Part shown: positions 1 to 4,749 of the stretch, piece by piece
Layout: each line of letters starts with the position of its first letter
Position numbering within the stretch: position 1 is the stretch's first letter
DNA from: a bacterium
GTDB lineage: Bacteria; Zixibacteria; MSB-5A5; GN15; FEB-12
Length of the DNA: 5,037 nt
Assembly (NCBI GenBank): GCA_030629485.1
Contig: DAOVOW010000187.1
Location: 1-5,037 of the forward strand
Direction of reading: 5' to 3'
Made by a program: the position numbers and the translations under genes
The notes under the pieces: model-generated
What the model was told of the DNA's origin: nothing
The model's database searches: none
The model's input: only the letters and a program-made list of their open reading frames with translations

Positions 1-555
1 GAACGTGTCTCCGTCGGCGAGTTGCGCCAGATTGAAGAAACCGGCAACTATAGCCTCAGTGAGGACGAGTACCTGTCGATCATTGCCGACAAGACAGCCT
101 CGCTCTTTACTGTTTCCTGCGAGGCGGGTCCGATCCTGACCCAACAGGGTGCTCGCGAACGACAGTGTTTTGCGACCTTTGGCGAGAAAGTCGGCACCGC
201 CTTTCAGATTGCCGATGATCTGCTCGATTTCGTCGGCGACCCCGACGTTACCGGCAAACAACCCGGCAACGACGTCATGACCGGCAAGGTTACGCTGCCG
301 TTGATCTACTCACTCAAGAAGGTAAACAAGGCCAGTCGCCGCGAGATCATGAAGTACCTCAAGGACGACGGACACGAAGCTTCCTTTGAGAAGGTCCATG
401 ATTTCGTCCATGAGAATGGGGGTATCGACTACGCATACAAGAAGGCTGACCGCTTGAGTAATCAAGGACTGGACGCGATCTCTCGGGTGGAAGACTCAGT
501 TTACTACGAAAGTCTGGCAAGTCTCGTCGACTACGCTACCCGAAGGGCCTCGTGA
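1..555 (+). CDS. Polyprenyl (isoprenoid) diphosphate synthase, C-terminal part, 5' end outside window
   Basis: The frame is open from base 1 and ends at TGA 553-555, giving 184 visible residues; the start lies upstream. Family enzymes are usually about 300-330 residues, so a bit more than half is present. Visible signatures, in order, are a KTA-type motif (KTASLF), then FQIADDLLDF with the second aspartate-rich motif DDLLD at bases 214-228, which binds Mg-diphosphate, and then a GK-x-TLPLIY motif. By family knowledge the enzyme condenses isopentenyl diphosphate with an allylic diphosphate in the cytoplasm. The product is a long prenyl chain for quinone side chains or lipid carriers. The first aspartate-rich motif and the residues just before it, which set chain length, are outside the window, so octaprenyl, heptaprenyl and geranylgeranyl types cannot be told apart. 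The usual acidic residue before GK-x-TLP is replaced (VMTGK), a minor oddity. The next gene is co-directional, 73 bases on. Confidence 0.93.
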   Translation, partial: ERVSVGELRQIEETGNYSLSEDEYLSIIADKTASLFTVSCEAGPILTQQGARERQCFATFGEKVGTAFQIADDLLDFVGDPDVTGKQPGNDVMTGKVTLPLIYSLKKVNKASRREIMKYLKDDGHEASFEKVHDFVHENGGIDYAYKKADRLSNQGLDAISRVEDSVYYESLASLVDYATRRAS

Positions 556-562
556 TGAGACC

Positions 563-588
563 TCTCGGCGCGCTCCGGCGCGCCGAGA
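563..588 (+). other. Strong GC hairpin between the prenyl synthase and VWA genes
   Basis: The arms TCTCGGCGCGC (563-573) and GCGCGCCGAGA (578-588) are perfectly complementary over 11 bp, with the tetraloop TCCG. The hairpin starts 8 bases after the upstream stop codon. No T-run follows on either strand; the plus strand continues into CGCCAAACCAAAA. It is therefore not a canonical intrinsic terminator. It could attenuate transcription, protect the 3' end of the upstream mRNA, or be a short intergenic repeat. Confidence 0.75.
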
Positions 589-615
589 CGCCAAACCAAA
601 ACCCAGCCCACCGAG

Positions 616-621
616 TATAAG
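616..621 (+). promoter_or_regulatory. Possible -10 box (TATAAG) just upstream of the VWA gene
   Basis: TATAAG matches the sigma-70 -10 consensus at 5 of 6 positions and lies 7 bases before the ATG at 629. If used, transcription would start at or next to the start codon and make a leaderless mRNA. No recognisable -35 box lies 16-18 bases upstream. No good Shine-Dalgarno sequence precedes the ATG, which is compatible with a leaderless message but does not prove it. Confidence 0.2.
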
Positions 622-628
622 ATAGACG

Positions 629-2800
629 ATGGCCGGTATCAAAGAAATCTCTCTCAGTTTCCTCACCGCCTACCCTTATCTGGTCTGGCCGGCCCTAATA
701 GTTCTCCTGGTCGCCGCCTTCTTTCTGTATCGTCGGACCAATCCACCTCTGCCGTTGTACCTGCGCATCATTCTGGCCGGACTCCGTATTATAGCGGTGG
801 CGGCCCTGGTACTGGCCCTGCTGGAGCCGGTGCTGAGCATCACCAGAGAATATGAGCGGCCTCGGCGAGTGACGATGCTGGTTGACCACTCGGCCAGCAT
901 GAACAAGCAGGAGGCAGGCAAGTCGCGTCGCGAAAGGATGGACTCGCTGTTTTCGTCGGCCTCTTTTGCGCAAGTATCGTCGCAGGTCAATCCAGAGTAC
1001 CGCTACTTCGGTGGCAATCTGGCTGCCCAACCGGCTCTCGTCGATCCCGACCGGACGGCCCTGGCCGACGCCCTCTACGAACTGGACAAACAACAACTGG
1101 ACCAGCCGGCTGACCTGTGGATGCTGTTCAGTGACGGTAATACCAATTCCGGCCGGGAACCAGCGGATATCGCGACAACGCTGAACACACCTATCGTGAC
1201 TATCGACATGGCGATGGGAGGCGGTGGTTTTGACGTCGGCATCGCCGAGTTGAGCTTCAATCCGATAACTTTTGTCGGACAGCCGTCTGAGATTATCGTC
1301 AAACTCCATTGGCAACGAGGCGGCGATCGAACCGTGAACGTGGAGTTGCTGGATGGCAACCGAGTAGTCGATCAGAAGCGTCTAAAGCTTACGACCGATG
1401 ACGGATTGGGCGAGGTGGCTTTGCGCCTTATCCCTGAAGAGCCGGGCCAGACGTTACTGCGCGCGCGAGCAGTGCCGGTTGAGGGTGAAGAGACAACCGA
1501 CAATAACCAGCGGTTCTTTGCCGTCAAGGTGCTCAAGAGCAAGCTCCTGGTGCTGCTGGCTTCGTCGGCGCCCGATTACGAGGTCGGTTTCCTCAAACGA
1601 GCTCTGGAACAGTCCGACAAGTACGAGGTAGAGTTCGTTGCCACCGGCGGCAAGATGGGCAATCTGGCCGGGAATTTCCCGAGCCGACAGACTTCGCTCA
1701 ATCGGTACGATCTGGTCATCCTCCACGATCCCGACCCGCGTCGCCTGAGTTCGCGAAAAGATATCATTGAATCCTACCTGTCCAACCGGGGCGGCGCCCT
1801 GTGGGTTTTGATGGGCGAAAGATACGCAGCTTCCGGTCCGGCTGAGTGGATGAATCGGCTCCTACCTTTCTCTCAGTCGCGACGAGTGAATCTGCAATAC
1901 GTGGAGTTCAATGCCGAACCTGCCGAGGGGGATCTTTTTCACCCCGCCGTGCGACTGGCCGACGATCAAAGCGCGATCCGCGCTGCCTGGATGGAACTGC
2001 CGCCGTTTCAGAAGCTGGTCCCGTGCGACCAGATAGCTCCCGGCTCAGTGGTACTGGCCTGGGCGTCCAGACCAGCGGCTCAGGTACAGCGGCCGCCGGT
2101 TCTGGGTTATCGTCGAGTCGGTCCGGGCAAAGTCCTGGCCTCGGCGGCCATGCCGTTTTGGACCTGGAGTTTCGTCAATCTTGGTTTCGGCGCTGAGGCG
2201 GAGTTGTACCATCGTTTTCTGGAAGGGACTGTCACCTGGCTGACAGTGAAAGATGATTTCGACCCGATACGCATCAGCCCGGAGAAGGAGGTCTTCACTC
2301 GCGGTGAGACGGTCCGATTTGACGGCTACGCCTTTGATCTTGGCTACCGTCCAATCCCCGGTGTCACCGGTGCGGTCAAGCTTCGATCTCAGGCCGCCGA
2401 GGATAGTTTCGAACTTGACCTGCTAAGTCTTGGTGAGGGGAAATACTCCGCCGAGTTTCTCAATGTGGCTCCGGGGCGCTATGACTACGTGGCTCGTTTC
2501 GATGGTGGTCAGGGATTGCTGAAACGAACGGAAGGGCAGATTCTCGTTGAAGCGTTTTCCCTGGAAGAACTCGACCAAAGCGGAAACGCCGCCGGTCTGC
2601 AAGCGCTGGCCTCGCGTTCGGGTGGCAGGGCCTTCAAAGCTGAGACGTTTGACGAAGCGATGGCCTATCTCGACCTGGCCCCTGTTGCGGTGGTCTCGCA
2701 AAAGGACTATCTGCTCTGGGGACGGATATGGCTGTTGATTGTGTTCTTGTCGGCAGTGTCGGTGGAGTGGCTGTTACGAAAGATCAACCAGCTAATCTAA
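629..2800 (+). CDS. Membrane-anchored VWA-domain protein with glutamine-amidotransferase-like region
   Basis: The product has 723 residues. Hydrophobic segments at about 17-34 and 46-66 are followed by a VWA domain from about residue 80. Its metal-ion-dependent adhesion site looks complete: D86-x-S88-x-S90, T143 and D169-G170. Residues about 205-300 look like a beta-sandwich (CARDB/Ig-like). Residues about 304-520 (KLLVLLAS, then RYDLVILHD, then GPGKVLASAAMPFWTWSF) resemble the amidotransferase-like part of the COG5426 type. Residues about 545-640 look like another beta domain, then a GGRAF segment and a C-terminal membrane helix (about 697-714). Such proteins are usually found with MoxR ATPase, DUF58 and BatA-like genes; none is visible here. 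The function is unknown and probably a periplasmic or envelope scaffold. No catalytic Cys-His-Glu triad is evident, so glutaminase activity is unlikely. The ATG at 629 is chosen because it precedes the first membrane segment; its ribosome site is weak. The stop is 3 bases from the stop of the convergent gene. Confidence 0.88.
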   Translation: MAGIKEISLSFLTAYPYLVWPALIVLLVAAFFLYRRTNPPLPLYLRIILAGLRIIAVAALVLALLEPVLSITREYERPRRVTMLVDHSASMNKQEAGKSRRERMDSLFSSASFAQVSSQVNPEYRYFGGNLAAQPALVDPDRTALADALYELDKQQLDQPADLWMLFSDGNTNSGREPADIATTLNTPIVTIDMAMGGGGFDVGIAELSFNPITFVGQPSEIIVKLHWQRGGDRTVNVELLDGNRVVDQKRLKLTTDDGLGEVALRLIPEEPGQTLLRARAVPVEGEETTDNNQRFFAVKVLKSKLLVLLASSAPDYEVGFLKRALEQSDKYEVEFVATGGKMGNLAGNFPSRQTSLNRYDLVILHDPDPRRLSSRKDIIESYLSNRGGALWVLMGERYAASGPAEWMNRLLPFSQSRRVNLQYVEFNAEPAEGDLFHPAVRLADDQSAIRAAWMELPPFQKLVPCDQIAPGSVVLAWASRPAAQVQRPPVLGYRRVGPGKVLASAAMPFWTWSFVNLGFGAEAELYHRFLEGTVTWLTVKDDFDPIRISPEKEVFTRGETVRFDGYAFDLGYRPIPGVTGAVKLRSQAAEDSFELDLLSLGEGKYSAEFLNVAPGRYDYVARFDGGQGLLKRTEGQILVEAFSLEELDQSGNAAGLQALASRSGGRAFKAETFDEAMAYLDLAPVAVVSQKDYLLWGRIWLLIVFLSAVSVEWLLRKINQLI

Positions 2801-2803
2801 CGG

Positions 2804-3133
2804 CTAACGAAAGGGTTCATAGGCGACGACGACTTCGCTGAGGTCCAACTCGGTTGATAGAGCGTTTTTCTCTTCACTGAGGTTTTCCAGAACGCGTCTC
2901 ATCCGCTCAGCGCAAGTCATGATCTGATCGACGAACTCTTTGTGCTCATCGCTCAATTGGTCCGCTTCTTCCTGGAGAAACTCAGCATAGCCGATAATAC
3001 CAGCCAGTGGATTGTTGAGGTCATGGTTCAGAGTCAGGCAGTGCCCCAGATAGGGCTTCAACCTCTCAAACAAGGCCAGATCCTTTCTCTGTTGCTCACT
3101 CAAAATCGCGCTGGTCGATAATGTATTGGACAC
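2804..3133 (-). CDS. Stand-alone histidine kinase phosphoacceptor (HisKA/DHp) domain protein
   Basis: The product has 109 residues, with a GTG start (3133-3131) supported by AGGAG five bases upstream. Residues about 30-90 form one HisKA-like helical hairpin. The H-box is LNHDLNNPLAGIIGYAEFL, with candidate phosphoacceptor H37, then a second helix with AERMRRVLENL. D38-x-x-N41 fits the E/D-x-x-N/T pattern that in HisKA kinases supports phosphatase activity. The sequence stops at LDLSEVVVAYEPF, just where the linker to an ATPase (HATPase_c) domain would normally run. No ATPase domain can follow, because the convergent VWA gene ends 3 bases away. The N-terminal 30 residues have no sensor, PAS or membrane segment, so it is a soluble protein. 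It might dimerise with a kinase, relay phosphate, or dephosphorylate a response regulator; these roles are inference. It may also be a degenerate remnant, although the reading frame and H-box are intact. Confidence 0.82.
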   Translation of the reverse strand: MSNTLSTSAILSEQQRKDLALFERLKPYLGHCLTLNHDLNNPLAGIIGYAEFLQEEADQLSDEHKEFVDQIMTCAERMRRVLENLSEEKNALSTELDLSEVVVAYEPFR

Positions 3134-3138
3134 AAGAA

Positions 3139-3143
3139 CTCCT
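3139..3143 (-). promoter_or_regulatory. Ribosome binding site of the HisKA-domain gene
   Basis: The minus strand reads AGGAG followed by five bases (TTCTT) and then GTG. This site decides for the GTG start, as there is no in-frame ATG near the beginning of the conserved helix. Confidence 0.7.
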
Positions 3144-3243
3144 GGGTCGTAAGGGTGCTGGGTTTTTGCTTATGATTTAGTATCGGGATTCGGCGGATAT
3201 TTCTTCAGTCCGGCACCACCTGCAAATCGGCTCTGGTTAGTCC

Positions 3244-3272
3244 TTTTCAGATCGGTTGAGGCTGCGTATATT
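3244..3272 (+). promoter_or_regulatory. Candidate sigma-70-type promoter for the dehydrogenase gene
   Basis: TTTTCA (3244-3249, 4 of 6 consensus positions) and TATATT (3267-3272, 5 of 6) are separated by 17 bases. The predicted start near 3279 would leave a leader of about 25 bases that includes the GGAG ribosome site. The assignment rests on pattern only, and the phylum's sigma-factor preferences are unknown. Confidence 0.35.
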
Positions 3273-3290
3273 TGTCGATGAACTACAACT

Positions 3291-3294
3291 GGAG
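3291..3294 (+). promoter_or_regulatory. Ribosome binding site of the dehydrogenase gene
   Basis: GGAG lies nine bases before the ATG at 3304. It favours that start over an in-frame TTG at 3256, which would add 16 residues ahead of the Rossmann fold's first strand. Confidence 0.65.
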
Positions 3295-3303
3295 AAATCG
3301 CCG

Positions 3304-4446
3304 ATGAAGCTTGCCGTGATAGGCGCCGGTCTGATGGGCCGAGCGGCCGTATATGATCTGGCGCAAAACGAACATGTCGAAGTGGTCGGACTGTTCGATA
3401 CAGACGAGAAAACCGCCCGGGAGGTTGCGGAGAAATATGCCCATGGCAAAAGCATAGCCGCGTCCCTGGATGCCGGCGACGGAGACGCTGTTGCCGCTAC
3501 CCTGAAAGACTATGACGCCGCTATCTCCTGCGTCCCCTACCGATTCAATCTGACATTGACGCAAGCCGCCATCAAAGCCGGTTGCCACCTGGTCGATCTC
3601 GGCGGCAACAACGATGTGGTACGCTCGCAACTGGAACTCGATAACGAGGCCGAACAGGCCGGGGTGATCGTCGTTCCCAACTGCGGTCTGGCCCCCGGCA
3701 TGGTGGCCGTGCTGGCTGCCGATGGTGTCAAGAAGTTCGATCATGTTTCGTCGCTTGCTATTCGCGTCGGTGGTCTGCCGCAATCGCCGCGGCCGCCATT
3801 GAATTATCAAATGCTGTTCTCGGCCGAGGGCTTGATCAACGAGTACTGGGAACCTTGCATGATTCTCGAGGATGGTCACAAGAAAACCGTCAATCCTATG
3901 ACCGGACTGGAGCTGCTGGAATTCGACGGCATCGGCAAGTTTGAGGCCTTCTACACTTCCGGCGGCGCCTCGACCCTTCCGGATAGCTACCAAGGGAAAG
4001 TAGACTTCCTCGACTACAAAACCATCCGCTACCCCGGGCACTGTCAACTGTTTCGACCCATGCTCGAAATTGGTCTGGCCTCGCGGCAGAAGGTCGTGGT
4101 CGATGGTATGTCGGTAGAGCCCAGGGAGGTTCTGATGGCGGTGCTCAAGCGTACGCTCAGCCACGATGATCTTGACATGGTGCTTCTGCGGGTGACTTTT
4201 GAGGGTCAGAAAGACGGCAAGGACAAGACGATTGTCTATGAAATCGTCGATCGTCAGGAAAGCAAGACGGCGTTGACTTCGATGATGCGCCTGACAGCCT
4301 TCCCGGCCTCGATTGTTGCCCTGATGGCGGCCAGCGGTGATATCACCGTGCGCGGTGTCAAGCCCCAGGAGATCGCGGTTGATTCGTCTCGGCTCATACC
4401 CGAACTGAAAGCCCGGAAGATCAAACTACAAATCAAAGAGCACTGA
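3304..4446 (+). CDS. Saccharopine dehydrogenase / L-lysine 6-dehydrogenase family oxidoreductase
   Basis: The product has 380 residues, close to the roughly 385 of characterised lysine 6-dehydrogenases. The N-terminus MKLAVIGAGLMG is a Rossmann nucleotide site (G7-x-G9-x-x-G12). D32 at the end of the second strand suggests a preference for NAD over NADP. CVPY (76-79), HLVDLGG (95-101) and NCGLAPGM (126-133) are typical of the saccharopine dehydrogenase NAD(P) domain. The second domain carries RVGGLPQSP, TSGGASTLP and YKTIRYPGH (238-246), which I recall as conserved in lysine dehydrogenase-like members. The likely reaction is NAD-dependent oxidation of an amino-acid amine (lysine to the semialdehyde), but related enzymes act on saccharopine or carboxynorspermidine, so the substrate is uncertain. 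No lysine-pathway gene lies beside it. It is a cytoplasmic protein, transcribed divergently from the HisKA gene across a 170-base spacer. The ATG at 3304 is chosen for its ribosome site and family alignment. Confidence 0.87.
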   Translation: MKLAVIGAGLMGRAAVYDLAQNEHVEVVGLFDTDEKTAREVAEKYAHGKSIAASLDAGDGDAVAATLKDYDAAISCVPYRFNLTLTQAAIKAGCHLVDLGGNNDVVRSQLELDNEAEQAGVIVVPNCGLAPGMVAVLAADGVKKFDHVSSLAIRVGGLPQSPRPPLNYQMLFSAEGLINEYWEPCMILEDGHKKTVNPMTGLELLEFDGIGKFEAFYTSGGASTLPDSYQGKVDFLDYKTIRYPGHCQLFRPMLEIGLASRQKVVVDGMSVEPREVLMAVLKRTLSHDDLDMVLLRVTFEGQKDGKDKTIVYEIVDRQESKTALTSMMRLTAFPASIVALMAASGDITVRGVKPQEIAVDSSRLIPELKARKIKLQIKEH

Positions 4447-4455
4447 GTCTTGTAG

Positions 4456-4479
4456 GGTGGATCCGTCTTCGGACCCGCC
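4456..4479. repeat. Imperfect palindrome a
   Basis: GGTGGATCCG (4456-4465) faces CGGACCCGCC (4470-4479) with the loop TCTT. Eight Watson-Crick pairs, one G-T pair and one A-C mismatch form. It starts 10 bases after the dehydrogenase stop. No T-run follows, so it is not an obvious terminator. Confidence 0.65.
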
Positions 4480-4495
4480 ATCTTCATCTCGTGCC

Positions 4496-4517
4496 CGGCA
4501 GATGTCCACATCTGCCG
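4496..4517. repeat. Perfect palindrome b
   Basis: CGGCAGATGT (4496-4505) and ACATCTGCCG (4508-4517) are perfect 10-base arms around CC. In RNA the innermost pair would open to give 9 bp with a four-base loop. It has the same length and outer sequence (GGCAGA/TCTGCC) as palindrome e. Confidence 0.75.
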
Positions 4518-4523
4518 TCGTCC

Positions 4524-4547
4524 CATGCTTCGACTCCGCTCAGCATG
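4524..4547. repeat. Palindrome c (CATGCT/AGCATG)
   Basis: The arms CATGCT (4524-4529) and AGCATG (4542-4547) enclose 12 bases, TCGACTCCGCTC. From memory this closely resembles a short intergenic repeat seen in many uncultured-bacterium genomes, read on the opposite strand as CATGCTGAGCGG and onward. I cannot check this here. Confidence 0.6.
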
Positions 4548-4565
4548 AGGTGGGGGAGCTCTGTC

Positions 4566-4585
4566 ATTCTGGCGTAGGCCAGTAT
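4566..4585. repeat. Palindrome d (CTGGC/GCCAG core)
   Basis: ATTCTGGC (4566-4573) faces GCCAGTAT (4578-4585) with the loop GTAG; 7 of 8 pairs form. The flanks (GTC before, CCAGT after) fit a recalled family of GTCATTC...ATCCAG intergenic palindromes. The single mismatch (T against T) looks like decay of an ATTC/GAAT arm. Confidence 0.6.
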
Positions 4586-4613
4586 CCAGTCTTTCGGTGC
4601 AACGTAGTAGACG

Positions 4614-4633
4614 GGCAGACCGGGAGGTCTGCC
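4614..4633. repeat. Perfect palindrome e
   Basis: GGCAGACC (4614-4621) and GGTCTGCC (4626-4633) are perfect 8-base arms around GGGA. The outer six pairs are identical to palindrome b, and the inner pairs differ in a matched way. Confidence 0.72.
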
Positions 4634-4655
4634 GCGCACATATTTCGGCATGAGT

Positions 4656-4685
4656 GCCGTCAGGCGTCTCTGCCTGACGGCTTTT
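4656..4685 (+). terminator. Probable intrinsic terminator of the dehydrogenase transcript (palindrome f)
   Basis: GCCGTCAGGC (4656-4665) and GCCTGACGGC (4672-4681) form a perfect 10-bp, GC-rich stem with the loop GTCTCT, followed directly by TTTT (4682-4685). The T-run is short, so termination may be partial. It lies 209 bases after the dehydrogenase stop, which is far for a dedicated terminator. Its stem is an inverted relative of palindrome g, so it may be a mobile-type repeat that happens to terminate. No T-run exists in the minus direction. Confidence 0.6.
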
Positions 4686-4702
4686 CCGCGCACTGCACGA
4701 AT

Positions 4703-4726
4703 GTGTCGGGCAGAGACGCCCGACAC
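4703..4726. repeat. Perfect palindrome g, inverted relative of f
   Basis: GTGTCGGGC (4703-4711) and GCCCGACAC (4718-4726) form a perfect 9-bp stem with the loop AGAGAC. The loop is the exact reverse complement of the loop of f. The 12-base core GGCAGAGACGCC (4709-4720) occurs inverted at 4663-4674. No T-run follows on either strand. Confidence 0.75.
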
Positions 4727-4749
4727 CACAGAAACCATCCGGCCACCGA

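Larger units (their letters stand above)
4447..4749. repeat. Gene-free spacer filled with seven short palindromes
   Basis: This 303-base stretch separates two convergent genes. Open frames cross it on both strands, but they have no ribosome site or family resemblance and their translations are dictated by the palindromes, so I treat it as non-coding. Hairpins centre near 4467, 4506, 4535, 4575, 4623, 4668 and 4714, about 29-48 bases apart. They fall into several sequence types. This fits a mosaic of REP-like or miniature palindromic elements that accumulated in a permissive site. A structured RNA is a less likely alternative. Confidence 0.75.

Noticed and set aside
695..1315. Minus-strand open frame opposite the VWA gene
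   Set aside because: It is a shadow frame; the plus strand carries the membrane segments and intact metal-site motif.
3212..3225. Sigma-54-like sequence (GGCACCACCTGCA) in the divergent spacer
   Set aside because: The GG and GC dinucleotides are 8 bases apart, not the 10 that sigma-54 promoters need.
3256..3303. TTG start extending the dehydrogenase by 16 residues
   Set aside because: The extension precedes the first Rossmann strand, lacks a ribosome site, and covers the candidate promoter and the GGAG before the ATG at 3304.
3283..4164. Long minus-strand open frame opposite the dehydrogenase
   Set aside because: It is the antisense shadow of a clearly conserved gene and shows no domain of its own.
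4447..4749. CRISPR array
   Set aside because: The spacing is irregular and the palindromes differ from each other; there is no identical direct repeat.
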